DNA of 64,000 nucleotides from an uncultured Alphaproteobacteria bacterium (lineage in GTDB: Bacteria > Pseudomonadota > Alphaproteobacteria > Rhodobacterales > Rhodobacteraceae). A model generated the notes under the pieces. It saw only the letters and a program-made list of their open reading frames with translations, did not search any database and was not told the origin of the DNA. Below are positions 1-9,102 of the stretch, piece by piece (position 1 is the first letter of the stretch; every line of letters starts with the position of its first letter). The stretch is from the NCBI GenBank assembly GCA_902537215.1, contig CACBAM010000004.1, positions 116,714 through 180,713 on the forward strand, written 5' to 3'. Made by a program: the position numbers and the translations under genes.

Positions 1-583
1 CTTCACCAGTTGTAATCATTTTACCAAAGTCGAAACTAAAAACACCAAATTCACTCAAGCCCCCAACATATTTGCCGGCAACCTTGGCCCCGATTGCCTC
101 ACATGCATCCTCAACTACTGGAATTTTATTTCTTTTTCCAATCCCGTTAATTAATATCATATCTGCTGGCACACCTAGCATATGAACAGGAATTATAGCT
201 TTTGTTTTTTTAGATATTAAACTTTCTAGATTTTTGGGACACATATTCAATGTATCATCCACATCAGTAAAAACAACATTTGCTCCAGTGTCTACAATCG
301 CTTCGACTGTAGCAATAAAATTAAAGGACTGAGTTATAACCTCATCACCTCTCCCGATGCCGAGAGCTTTGAGAGCCACTTTGATTGCAGCTGTACCTGA
401 TGAGACGCATAATACGTCAGCCATTCTTGGGCTGAAAACAGCTTTCAACTTCTGCTCAAACTCTCTAACATGATAATGTTTCCTTTTTTTATCAAAACCA
501 TGAGCAAAGAAGACTTTTCCCTCGTCGAAGATCCGAGAAATTGCTTTTTTTTCTTTTTCGTCGATAACTTCAAATCCGGGCAA
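1..583 (-). CDS. DegT/DnrJ/EryC1/StrS-family PLP aminotransferase, 3' end outside window
   Basis: Partial gene; the first 194 codons are inside the window and the reading frame is open to base 1. The family transfers an amino group to a nucleotide-linked keto sugar for LPS or other surface glycans. Visible fold-type I landmarks are SSGTAAI (61-67), VVEDAC (156-161) and FSFDFGKMITTG, whose Lys188 should be the PLP lysine. The start is chosen as a TTG at 583 because an in-frame stop lies just upstream and AGGAG sits 6 bases before the TTG; no in-frame ATG precedes the conserved N-terminus. The exact sugar substrate cannot be read. KDO and glycosyltransferase genes at the other end of the window also concern surface sugars, but are not linked to it here. 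Confidence 0.85.
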   Translation of the reverse strand, partial: MPGFEVIDEKEKKAISRIFDEGKVFFAHGFDKKRKHYHVREFEQKLKAVFSPRMADVLCVSSGTAAIKVALKALGIGRGDEVITQSFNFIATVEAIVDTGANVVFTDVDDTLNMCPKNLESLISKKTKAIIPVHMLGVPADMILINGIGKRNKIPVVEDACEAIGAKVAGKYVGGLSEFGVFSFDFGKMITTGE

Positions 584-991
584 ATCTATCTCCTGCTTTC
601 ACGAAAACATATTAATAATTTTAAGTATAAAAGAAAAGTAACCTTAGATGGTAAAAAACTATGATTTTTTTTTCCTTATAAATGTGTTATTAATGAACGT
701 GGCATGTATTTTGCAGCCATGTAGTCCCCTCATACTCCCAATATAAACCCAAACCTATGTATGAGGGGAACCTATTTTAAAATTTCTTCGTTAACAATAT
801 TGCAATCAAACAAAATAGGTCAGTAATTAAGGTTGCAAAAAAACCGTTATCAAAGTGCGCAATAAGGCGAGCATATATCAAGTGTATGTATTATGTGCAT
901 TATAGGATAATAAGCGATTTAATTTAGTGCTATTTTGAATTTATTCTGAAATAATTTTTGAAAGCATCCTATGAAATAATACTTAGAGGAA
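584..991. other. intergenic stretch without a recognisable gene
   Basis: About 400 bases between the divergent aminotransferase and the AhpD-like gene. It is AT-rich, contains T-runs and one clear inverted repeat (listed separately), and probably holds the promoters of both flanking genes. No reading frame with plausible codon use or ribosome binding site was seen. Confidence 0.6.
725..769. repeat. inverted repeat, 11-bp arms
   Basis: TCCCCTCATAC at 725-735 is perfectly complementary to GTATGAGGGGA at 759-769, with a 23-base loop. There is no T-run directly after either arm, so a terminator is not convincing; it could be a regulatory site or a remnant of a mobile sequence. Confidence 0.5.
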
Positions 992-1594
992 ATGATGGAA
1001 ATTGTAAAACCACTAAATGAAAATGATATCGACCCAAGTCTATTAGAAAAAATTCAGTTCTTCAAAGGACCCCTTGGTGTTATACCAAGCTCTGTCAAAA
1101 CTATGAGTTACCACCCCAAAATAGCTAATGCATTTACAGATCTAAATAAGGCTGTAATGGAATGCAAAGGGAAAGTTACCCCAGAATTTAAACGACTTAT
1201 TGGATATGTAACAAGTTTTGCCTCAGGGTGTCTTTATTGCCAAGCTCACACTATTTTAGGAGCTGAACGTTTCGGATGCACAAAAAAAAGGTTGGATGAG
1301 GTTTGGAATTACGCAAACTCTTCAGCGTTTTCTAATGCAGAAAAAGCTGCTCTTGATTTCGCTTTTGCAGCTGCATCTGTTCCTAACAAGGTTACAGAAA
1401 ATGAAGTATCTCAATTAAAAAATTACTGGGATGAATATGATATTGTCGAAATAATGGGCGTAATTGCATTGTTCGGTTTTCTGAATCGTTGGAATGATAG
1501 TATGGGTTCTGCTTTAGAAGATTTACCAATTGAAAAAGGTAAAAAACATCTTGGGGAAAATACTAATTGGACACCTGGGAAACATAGGGTTTGA
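992..1594 (+). CDS. carboxymuconolactone decarboxylase / AhpD-like peroxidase-related protein
   Basis: A 200-residue all-helical AhpD-type protein. The redox signature CLYCQAH (Cys80, Cys83, His86) is intact, which in AhpD relatives supports thiol-dependent peroxidase or disulfide chemistry rather than true carboxymuconolactone decarboxylation. Length and the late LFGFLNRWNDSM segment resemble the uncharacterised peroxidase-related subfamily. Two adjacent ATGs (992, 995) follow AGAGGA. It is followed 3 bases after its stop by a PaaI-type thioesterase, so the two are probably cotranscribed. Substrate and electron donor cannot be deduced. Confidence 0.8.
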   Translation: MMEIVKPLNENDIDPSLLEKIQFFKGPLGVIPSSVKTMSYHPKIANAFTDLNKAVMECKGKVTPEFKRLIGYVTSFASGCLYCQAHTILGAERFGCTKKRLDEVWNYANSSAFSNAEKAALDFAFAAASVPNKVTENEVSQLKNYWDEYDIVEIMGVIALFGFLNRWNDSMGSALEDLPIEKGKKHLGENTNWTPGKHRV

Positions 1595-1597
1595 AGC

Positions 1598-2035
1598 ATG
1601 GATAATCGAAATCAGGAGGAACTTAAAGCATCGTTCTTAAATCAACCTCTAATGCCTTATATAGGGGCTAAACTCTCCACAATATCTCCTGGTCACGCAT
1701 CAATAGAAGTGGTTTATCAAAATAATATAACTCAGCAACACGGTTTATTTCATGGAGGAGTTTCTGGAGCTATAGCTGATAATGCTGCTGGATTTGCTGC
1801 AATGACATTAATGGATAAAGAGAAAGAGCCCCTTACAATTGAATTCAAAATTAATTTTTTAAACATTGCAGATGGGGAAAAACTAGTTGCTGAAGCGGAA
1901 ATTCTACAAGCAGGTCGAAGCATTTTTCATGGAGAGTCAAAAGTGTATACGATAAAGAAAAATGAGAAAATATTAATAGCTACTGCTCTAGTAACGATAA
2001 AAGCAACAAGTAAGGTATCTGAAAAACTACGCTGA
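1598..2035 (+). CDS. PaaI-family hotdog thioesterase
   Basis: A 145-residue hotdog-fold protein. The motif HGLFHGGVSGAIAD (48-61) matches the PaaI/YdiI pattern HGG...aD, with Asp61 in the place of the usual catalytic acid. Such enzymes hydrolyse acyl-CoA or aryl-CoA thioesters in the cytoplasm, often to free CoA from dead-end products. It lies directly behind the AhpD-like gene (3-base gap) and converges with the cyclase gene that follows. Acyl-chain specificity cannot be inferred. Confidence 0.85.
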   Translation: MDNRNQEELKASFLNQPLMPYIGAKLSTISPGHASIEVVYQNNITQQHGLFHGGVSGAIADNAAGFAAMTLMDKEKEPLTIEFKINFLNIADGEKLVAEAEILQAGRSIFHGESKVYTIKKNEKILIATALVTIKATSKVSEKLR

Positions 2036-2057
2036 AAGTAAAACTACTGTCTTTTTG

Positions 2058-3332
2058 TTAATCTTGCTTATCTAACTGCTTTTCATAGGCTTCTTGGATA
2101 GACTTTAGTTCTTCAATTGCTGCACGAATATCAGAGCTGTCGGTTACATTAATTTCAACTCTTTTCCCTTTATGAGATAATCTGATTTTATCTTGCTTAT
2201 GAGACTTTAATTTTTTGACCTTAAAAACCCCAATAGGCCTCACAAACCCTTTAGGTGTAAATTCTTGAAAAAACTCAGTTTCTACTTCAGTTGAAATAAG
2301 GTTTTTTGTATTTTCATCAACAAGCATGTCATCAATTTCAGCCATTGACTGAAGTCTTGCAGCAAGATTAACAGGGCTTCCGAGTATAGTATAATCTAAT
2401 CGTAAATCCGAACCAAAGTTCCCTACAGTACAAAACCCATTTGATATACCCATTCTAACTGATATACCTTCAACTGCTCCCAAGCCCCTCCAATGTGTTT
2501 GCAATTCCTTTACTCTTTCCTGCATATCTATGGCCATTTCTATACACTTTAGAGCATCATCAGTTTCTCCTAGGGTCTCTGGATCACCAAAAAAAACCAT
2601 TAGAGCGTCTCCAATAAATTTATCAATTGTGCCGCCATGTTTAATTGCTATTGTTGACATTTCTGACAGATAGGAATTGATGATCAGGGCCAGTTTTTCA
2701 GGCTCCATTTTATCAGTCAAATCAGTAAAACTTACGATATCAGAAAAAAATACTGTTAAGTTCTTCCTCCTATGAGAAACCCCCTGGTCTTTTTCTTCCT
2801 CAAAAATATTCTTATAAATTTGAGGAGACAGATATTTTGCCAGCCTGGTTGCTAAGCTTTCGAGTTTTTTACTTTTTTCCTCGATTATTTGTTTGTCTTT
2901 TAATTGCCCTTCTATAAGTGAGTCTCGTTGCTTTGTTAACTCATGTTCATTCGTTCTATCTACAAATTGACCTTGAATTCCGTTTAAGTATTCAAAATCA
3001 GAATTTTTTGTTTTTGTTGAGAGTAGTGAAAAAAGTCTCTCTTTATCGTCAATAATAATCTTGACCTTCGGGATTAATACAGAGCCCTTATTGTGGATTT
3101 CATTCTCAAAAAGTTGTATCTGTTCGTCCGTTACACCTAGCTGTTTTAAAATATCTGGAAAGTATGCATCTTTGACATTGCCTAGAACCGGGAAAAAGCC
3201 TCTGAAATTTTTGTTGACCTTTTTAACTCTCAAATCCTTATCTGCATAGTAACAAGCAGTAATAGCGTTCTCAAAATTGAAAAAGCTTAAATCTACGACC
3301 CTATCAGGATTGAAAAAATCTTGGAAATTCAT
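2058..3332 (-). CDS. PAS-linked class III adenylate cyclase
   Basis: A 424-residue soluble signalling enzyme. Residues about 20-128 look like a PAS-type sensor, followed by a coiled linker (about 129-165) and a class III cyclase domain (about 188-385). Metal-binding aspartates are in FFSDIVSFT (Asp198) and GDALMVFFGD (Asp242). Lys238 in TIDKFIGDA and Asp313 in LDYTILG are the residues expected for adenine recognition, and NLAAR (322-326) supplies the transition-state Asn and Arg. This supports ATP to cAMP conversion. No transmembrane segment is visible. It is one of two class III cyclases in the window; a cyclic-nucleotide-binding protein is at 13710-14477. The signal sensed by the PAS domain is unknown. 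Confidence 0.9.
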   Translation of the reverse strand: MNFQDFFNPDRVVDLSFFNFENAITACYYADKDLRVKKVNKNFRGFFPVLGNVKDAYFPDILKQLGVTDEQIQLFENEIHNKGSVLIPKVKIIIDDKERLFSLLSTKTKNSDFEYLNGIQGQFVDRTNEHELTKQRDSLIEGQLKDKQIIEEKSKKLESLATRLAKYLSPQIYKNIFEEEKDQGVSHRRKNLTVFFSDIVSFTDLTDKMEPEKLALIINSYLSEMSTIAIKHGGTIDKFIGDALMVFFGDPETLGETDDALKCIEMAIDMQERVKELQTHWRGLGAVEGISVRMGISNGFCTVGNFGSDLRLDYTILGSPVNLAARLQSMAEIDDMLVDENTKNLISTEVETEFFQEFTPKGFVRPIGVFKVKKLKSHKQDKIRLSHKGKRVEINVTDSSDIRAAIEELKSIQEAYEKQLDKQD

Positions 3333-3444
3333 AAACGTTCACTGCCCTTTTGTGAGTATTAATAATAGATTATGCAAATTTACCCCTACTAACGAAAACA
3401 ATGACCTACTTGATATTATTATTTAATTCAAAAAATGAACACAC

Positions 3445-4866
3445 CTAATTAAATTTTTGCGGCACTATTTCTGACCAAGAGAATATGGTTTCATATTTTT
3501 TTGCGAACGCGATTAAATCTATATCGAATTTTTTCTTTCCAATTATTTGCATTCCCATGGGCAGTCCATTTCTATTTAAACCCACAGGAACGGAGATAGT
3601 TGGCAGCCCCAGAATACTTGATAAAACCACAATATCCATCCACTGATGATATGTCTCCATTTGTTTACCATTGATGCTAGAGGGATAAGGAATGTCTTTA
3701 TTGAAGGGATATACCTGTGCAACTGGCAGTGCCAAATAATCATATTTTCTAAAAATCGAATTAACTTCATTTTTCCACAGTGATCTCCATACTAGTGCTT
3801 CTTCAAGATCCGTTTCTTTAACCACTTGACCATTTTTAATTTCCCAATCGACGGTAAGGATTTTTTCATCTGTACTCAGATTGTACTTTAAAAATTCGTC
3901 ATACAAACTTTTTGATCGTAATATTTTCCAGCTATTGCTCAAATGATAGGGGTTGGCTTCCGGCTCTACTTCTTCTACAACAACTTTATTTTGGGCTAGA
4001 GAAAAAAGCGTTTTCTTACACTGTTCCAATATTTCTTCTTCAACCTGGTAGTAACCACCTAAATCATTTAACCAGGCAATTTTTCGTTCGTGTACTTTAT
4101 CATCACTTAGGTATACATCATCAAATAAGAAATCTAAATCAAATGAAAAAGGGTCGGATTTATGTGACCCCGATACAATATCAAGAAAATAAGCCAAATC
4201 TTCAGGTGTTTTTGCTAAAGCGCCCAAAGTTGATAAAATGGGCAATTTTTTGTGCCTAGTCTTTGATCTTTCCTCTGGGATAAGCCCCGGCGTTGGCCTG
4301 AACCCATACAAATTACAATACCCAGCCGGATTTCTGCACGAGCCCATCATGTCAGAGCCATCAGCTATCGGTATTAAATCAGCAGCAACAGAGGCTGCTG
4401 CACCACCACTGGAACCACCGGCAGTTTTTGACACATCATAAGGATTGGCGGTAGCGCCAAAAGCTCTATTAAATGTGTGCGAACCAAGCCCCCACTCAGG
4501 CGTATTTGTTTTTCCAATAATTAAAGCACCACTATCAATTATCCGATCAACAATAATACTATTTTTTTTTGGTACATTATTTTTATATTTCGGCACTCCA
4601 TAGGTTGTTGGTAGGCCTTTTACATCGATCAAATCTTTCACAGCCAGAGGAACGCCGAAAAGACTTTTTGTTTTTTTTTGCACGGAACAACCTTTTAAGT
4701 TTTCAAGATCCTTTAAAACTTCATCTATGCTCCTAAGAGAAACGAGCGCATTAAGACTGGGATTGAATTTATTTATTCTGGAGTAATAGTGTTGTAATAG
4801 CTCTTTCTCAGAAATTTTTCTATCTTTCAAAAGTCTAATAATTTCTTTCAGCGAGTGTTTTTCCAT
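3445..4866 (-). CDS. amidase-signature family hydrolase
   Basis: A 473-residue amidase-signature protein. The Ser-cisSer-Lys catalytic set is present: Lys77 in AVKD, the cis-serine in GGSSGG (150-155), and the nucleophile Ser176 in SDMMGSCRNPA. The usual DTGGS before the nucleophile is changed to DMMGS, which is uncommon. It is not a convincing GatA: no gatC or gatB neighbours are present and the C-terminus is that of a generic amidase. It likely hydrolyses a small amide, perhaps connected to the nitrogenous-compound catabolic genes that begin downstream on the opposite strand. Substrate unknown. Confidence 0.85.
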   Translation of the reverse strand: MEKHSLKEIIRLLKDRKISEKELLQHYYSRINKFNPSLNALVSLRSIDEVLKDLENLKGCSVQKKTKSLFGVPLAVKDLIDVKGLPTTYGVPKYKNNVPKKNSIIVDRIIDSGALIIGKTNTPEWGLGSHTFNRAFGATANPYDVSKTAGGSSGGAAASVAADLIPIADGSDMMGSCRNPAGYCNLYGFRPTPGLIPEERSKTRHKKLPILSTLGALAKTPEDLAYFLDIVSGSHKSDPFSFDLDFLFDDVYLSDDKVHERKIAWLNDLGGYYQVEEEILEQCKKTLFSLAQNKVVVEEVEPEANPYHLSNSWKILRSKSLYDEFLKYNLSTDEKILTVDWEIKNGQVVKETDLEEALVWRSLWKNEVNSIFRKYDYLALPVAQVYPFNKDIPYPSSINGKQMETYHQWMDIVVLSSILGLPTISVPVGLNRNGLPMGMQIIGKKKFDIDLIAFAKKYETIFSWSEIVPQKFN

Positions 4867-5010
4867 AATGTTTTTATGAGAGCCTAATTTGGGTTTCTTT
4901 TAGAGTTGTAATTTCTAATTTCTGTTACTTTTGATTTTGTTTTTTATCAAATTTAGGATTAGGATTAAACTAACTTTATTATTTTTACAAGTTATAGGAT
5001 CAGTAGAGCA

Positions 5011-6171
5011 GTGTATTTGGAATTAACTGACGAGCAATCTATGATAGTTGATACAACCAGAGATTTTCTGGAAAAAGAGATTTATCCTCACGAAAAAATT
5101 ATTGAAAAAACTGGGGAAGTTCCGAGAGAATTAGGAGCAGAAATTGCAAAGAAATGTAAAGAAATAGGCTTTTTTGCAGCTAACTTCCCTGAGGAACTAG
5201 GAGGCGGTGGAATGAATCATTTAGAGTTTACTCTTTTAGAGAGAGAACTCGGTAGAGGTTCGAATGCCTTAACGGTTTTTTTTGGTAGGCCGTCTGGTAT
5301 CCTTATGGCTTGCAATGATCTACAAAAGGATAAGTATCTTATCCCCGCAATCAAAGGTGAAAAATTTGATGCACTGGCAATGACAGAGCCAGGTGCCGGT
5401 TCCGATGTTAGAGGGATGGAATGCACTGGACAAAGAAAGGGTGGCGACTGGATTGTAAATGGAACCAAACACTTTATAAGTCATGCCAACATAGCTGACT
5501 TTGTTATTGTTTTTATTGCAACTGGGGAAGAGGAAACAGAAAAAGGTAAAAAGAAAAAAATTTCCTGTTTTCTAGTGGATAGAGGTACGCCAGGATTTGA
5601 AATATGTCGCGGATACAACTCTGTATCGCATAGAGGATACAAAAATTGCATTTTAAGGTTTGACGAATGTCGACTTTCCGATGATCAAGTTTTGGGTGAA
5701 GTCCATAAAGGTTTTGATATTGCTAATGAATGGCTATACGCGACACGATTAACTGTTGCCGCGACATCAGTAGGTAGAGCAAGAAGGGCTTTTGAATTGA
5801 CACTTCCCTTTACCAGTGAGAGAAAGCAGTTTGGAAAAAAAATTAGTCAGTTCCAAGGAGTAAGTTTTCAGCTCGCAGATATGATTACTGAAATCGATGC
5901 TGCCGACCTTCTTACACTATCTGCTGCATCAAAATTGGATAATAAAATTCCAGCGAACAGAGAGATTGCATCAGCAAAGCTATATGCAACAGAAATGCTG
6001 GCTAGAGTAACAGATACTTGTATTCAGCTACATGGTGGGATGGGATTGATGGATGACCTTCCTTTTGAGCGTTTTTGGAGAGATGCACGAATTGAAAGAA
6101 TTTGGGATGGAACATCGGAAATCCAAAGACATATTATCAGTCGGGAACTTCTGAGACCTTTGGGCGGATAA
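5011..6171 (+). CDS. acyl-CoA dehydrogenase family protein
   Basis: A 386-residue flavoprotein of the acyl-CoA dehydrogenase family. FAD and substrate signatures are visible: AMTEPGAGSDVRGM near residues 125-140, TRLTVAATSVGRARRAFE, and the C-terminal ERIWDGTSEIQRHI. In most family members the catalytic base in the last motif is Glu (YEGT); here it is Asp366, worth noting when assigning activity. The start is GTG. It is followed after 2 bases by an NDP-forming acyl-CoA synthetase and then a CaiD-like hydratase, so it probably acts on the same acyl-CoA; a CaiA-like reductase role is possible but is inference. Confidence 0.88.
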   Translation: MYLELTDEQSMIVDTTRDFLEKEIYPHEKIIEKTGEVPRELGAEIAKKCKEIGFFAANFPEELGGGGMNHLEFTLLERELGRGSNALTVFFGRPSGILMACNDLQKDKYLIPAIKGEKFDALAMTEPGAGSDVRGMECTGQRKGGDWIVNGTKHFISHANIADFVIVFIATGEEETEKGKKKKISCFLVDRGTPGFEICRGYNSVSHRGYKNCILRFDECRLSDDQVLGEVHKGFDIANEWLYATRLTVAATSVGRARRAFELTLPFTSERKQFGKKISQFQGVSFQLADMITEIDAADLLTLSAASKLDNKIPANREIASAKLYATEMLARVTDTCIQLHGGMGLMDDLPFERFWRDARIERIWDGTSEIQRHIISRELLRPLGG

Positions 6172-6173
6172 AA

Positions 6174-8234
6174 TTGGCTAGGTCGTTAAATAGACTTTTA
6201 AGACCAAAAACTATCGCCGTTTATGGAGGAAGTTGGTCTAAAAATGTTGTTAAAGAACTAAAAAAGAACTCATTTTTAGGTGAGATCTGGGCTGTTCACC
6301 CCACAAAAAAATCTATAGAGGGAATCAAGTGTTATAGAACAACTTTTGACCTGCCATCATCTCCAGATGCTGTTTTTGTAGGGGTTAATAGAGAAAAAAC
6401 TGTTTCAATTATCGAAGAACTATCCGTAATAGATGCAGGAGGAGTTGTATGTTTCGCTTCGGGGTTTTCCGAAACATCGGTTGATGATAAATCAGACCAG
6501 GGTAAGACATTACAGGATAAAATTGTTAAAGCAGCTGGGAAAATGCCCATATTAGGTCCAAACTGTTATGGTTTCATAAATTATTTAGACAATGTACTTA
6601 TCTGGCCTGACCAGCATGGTGGGGAACAGGTCAACAAGGGAGTCGCTATACTGACGCAAAGTTCCAATATTGCAATTAATTTGACCATGCAGTGCAGAGG
6701 CCTTCCTATCGCTTATGTGATAACGGTTGGCAATCAGAGTCAGCTTAATCAAGCTCAAATAGCTTCTGAATTATTACAAGACCCAAGAGTAACCGCAGTT
6801 GGCTTACATATCGAGGGAATAATAAATCCCAAAGATTTTGAAAAGTTGGCAAGAGAAGCTAAAACTTTAAAAAAAGGAATCGTAGCTTTAAAGGTAGGTA
6901 AATCGAAGTTAGCAGAAAATGCTACTGTTTCCCACACTGCCTCGATGGCAGGAAATTATCAAGGAGCAATAGCGCTGCTTAACAAATTAGGTATTGCAAC
7001 TGTTGATGGTCTTGAGAGCCTTTTAAATACATTAATGATTTTACATGTTCATCAACCGATAAGTGGGAATAAAATTGCCTCACTGTCCTGCTCTGGTGGA
7101 GAGGCAAGCCTAATTGCTGATTTAGCTGAACCATTTAATTTTAGGTTTCCAAAACTTAGCTCTAAACAAAAAGGAAAACTTAAGTCCGCGTTAGGTAATT
7201 TAGTTCATTTATCTAATCCTTTAGATTATCAAACATATATTTGGAATGACCAAGTCAAGCTGACTGTGGCATTTAGAAGTATGATGGAAGAGACCTATGA
7301 TTTCTTATTTATAATTATGGATCTGCCAAAACAAGGTCGCTGTTCCTCAGATGCATGGTATCCGGCAATTGCAGCGCTAAAAGAAGCTAAAAAAGTTGCA
7401 AAATGCCCAGTCGGGCTAATAACGTCACTTGAAGAAAATATGCCGGAAAAGTTTGCAAAGGACTTAATAAAACATTCAATAATTCCACTGACTGGATTAG
7501 AAAATAGTCTTGCCGCTGTAAAGGCATTACAAAATGTGAGTATGCAGTGGAAAGTAAAGAGCACTCCATCAATTATATGGGAACGCTGGCCAAATGAAAA
7601 ATCTCGGGTATTAGATGAGTATCAATCAAAAAAAGTTTTAAGTAGAATAGGCATTAATGTTCCAAAAGGTTTTGTAATTACAGATAAAAATTCTCTCTTA
7701 AATAAATTTAGAAGTATTAAAAAAGCTGTTTGCTTAAAAGCCATAGGCATTAATCACAAGACAGATGTTTCCGGAGTAGTTCTTGGAATAGATAATGAAA
7801 ACGAACTGCTTAATAAATTTAACAATATGAAGAGATTAACTAGGTCAAAAGAATTTCTAATAGAGCGCCAAGTAGATAATTGTTTAGTAGAGCTTTTAAT
7901 TGGAATTGTAAGAGATCCACAACATGGGTTTATGATAACTATAGCAGAGGGTGGAGTTCTATCAGAGTTGCGAAAAGACTCTGTTACCTTGTGTATGCCA
8001 TGTAATAAGCCTGAGATAGCAAGGGCATTAGAAAAATTAAAAATATGGCCTTTATTAAATGGGTACAGAAATAAAAAAGCTGCTAATATCAACAATATAG
8101 TTTTGGCAATCTTTTCACTGCAATGTTATGCTTTAAAAGAGAGAGCTAGATTAGTTGAATTGGAAATAAACCCTCTTTTAGTAAAATCAAATCAGGTTGT
8201 TGCTGCTGATGCACTTATAAGAGAAAATTATTAG
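6174..8234 (+). CDS. NDP-forming acyl-CoA synthetase (acetyl-CoA synthetase ADP-forming family)
   Basis: About 686 residues if it begins at the TTG at 6174, two bases after the preceding stop; an upstream frame is open to 6102 but would overlap the dehydrogenase by 70 bases. N-terminal CoA-binding Rossmann domain (RPKTIAVYGGS), succinyl-CoA-ligase-like middle with a phospho-histidine region (VSHTASMAGN, His about 254), and a C-terminal ATP-grasp domain (about 480-686). Such enzymes activate acids or make ATP from acyl-CoA with phosphohistidine transfer. The position between an acyl-CoA dehydrogenase and a CaiD-like hydratase suggests it activates the acid those enzymes act on, as a substitute for the AMP-forming CaiC. 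Substrate is inferred only. Confidence 0.85.
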   Translation: MARSLNRLLRPKTIAVYGGSWSKNVVKELKKNSFLGEIWAVHPTKKSIEGIKCYRTTFDLPSSPDAVFVGVNREKTVSIIEELSVIDAGGVVCFASGFSETSVDDKSDQGKTLQDKIVKAAGKMPILGPNCYGFINYLDNVLIWPDQHGGEQVNKGVAILTQSSNIAINLTMQCRGLPIAYVITVGNQSQLNQAQIASELLQDPRVTAVGLHIEGIINPKDFEKLAREAKTLKKGIVALKVGKSKLAENATVSHTASMAGNYQGAIALLNKLGIATVDGLESLLNTLMILHVHQPISGNKIASLSCSGGEASLIADLAEPFNFRFPKLSSKQKGKLKSALGNLVHLSNPLDYQTYIWNDQVKLTVAFRSMMEETYDFLFIIMDLPKQGRCSSDAWYPAIAALKEAKKVAKCPVGLITSLEENMPEKFAKDLIKHSIIPLTGLENSLAAVKALQNVSMQWKVKSTPSIIWERWPNEKSRVLDEYQSKKVLSRIGINVPKGFVITDKNSLLNKFRSIKKAVCLKAIGINHKTDVSGVVLGIDNENELLNKFNNMKRLTRSKEFLIERQVDNCLVELLIGIVRDPQHGFMITIAEGGVLSELRKDSVTLCMPCNKPEIARALEKLKIWPLLNGYRNKKAANINNIVLAIFSLQCYALKERARLVELEINPLLVKSNQVVAADALIRENY

Positions 8235-8245
8235 ACGGCAGTAAA

Positions 8246-9037
8246 ATGGCAATAAAGACGAATGAATTAAAAACAAAAATCAAGGGAGCAATACTTGAGG
8301 TCACACTCAACCGCCCTAAGGCAAATGCCATCGATCTGCTTACGAGCCAAAGGATGGGTGAAATCTTTATGGAATTCAGAGATAATTCAAAACTACGCGT
8401 AGCTATTTTAAGAGCTGAGGGAGAGAAATTTTTCACTGCAGGTTGGGACTTAAAAGCAGCAGCTGATGGAGATGCTGTAGATGGCGACTATGGCATCGGA
8501 GGTTTTGGAGGACTTCAAGAACTTGGGAACCTCAATAAGCCGGTAATTTGCGCTGTAAACGGTATTTGTTGCGGTGGTGGATTAGAGATAGCTTTGTCTT
8601 GTGACCTTATTATCTGCTCAGAAAATGCTACCTTTGCATTACCCGAAATTCGTTCAGGGACTGTTGCTGATGCAGCCTCTATTAAGCTTCCAAAAAGAAT
8701 ACCATATCATGTCGCTATGGATCTTTTATTGACAGGGCGATGGTTTGATGCCCAAGAGGCAATGTCGTATGGATTAATAAAAGAAATAGTTAAATTTGAT
8801 CAGCTAAGAAAAAAAGCATGGAACTTAGCCGAGATATTAGCAAGTGGACCACCGTTAGTTTATGCAGCCATAAAAGAAATTGTGCGTGAAGCAGAGGATT
8901 TAAAATTTCAAGATGCCTTAAACAGAATAACCAAGAGGCAATTTAAAACTGTTGATCATTTATATTCGAGTGAAGATCAAATTGAGGGTGCAAAAGCATT
9001 TGCTGAAAAACGAGATCCAAAGTGGAAAGGAAAATAA
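8246..9037 (+). CDS. enoyl-CoA hydratase/isomerase, CaiD-like (crotonobetainyl-CoA hydratase type)
   Basis: A 263-residue crotonase. Oxyanion-hole segments are AGWDLKAAA (65-73) and NGICCGGGLE (105-114); Glu114 and Glu134 are the paired acids. The N-terminal half follows E. coli CaiD closely (PKANAID, RVAI, EKFF.AGWDLKAAA), better than a generic fatty-acid hydratase, so crotonobetainyl-CoA/carnitinyl-CoA interconversion is a reasonable reading. It starts 11 bases after the synthetase and is followed by a dimethylglycine dehydrogenase-like gene, consistent with carnitine or gamma-butyrobetaine breakdown. No carnitine transporter is in the window. Confidence 0.82.
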   Translation: MAIKTNELKTKIKGAILEVTLNRPKANAIDLLTSQRMGEIFMEFRDNSKLRVAILRAEGEKFFTAGWDLKAAADGDAVDGDYGIGGFGGLQELGNLNKPVICAVNGICCGGGLEIALSCDLIICSENATFALPEIRSGTVADAASIKLPKRIPYHVAMDLLLTGRWFDAQEAMSYGLIKEIVKFDQLRKKAWNLAEILASGPPLVYAAIKEIVREAEDLKFQDALNRITKRQFKTVDHLYSSEDQIEGAKAFAEKRDPKWKGK

Positions 9038-9102
9038 TTTATTAGTTTCAACTTAAGTACTGGAAATTGGAGAAAAATGTTTATTCTAAAAAGGGGGGAA
9101 GT

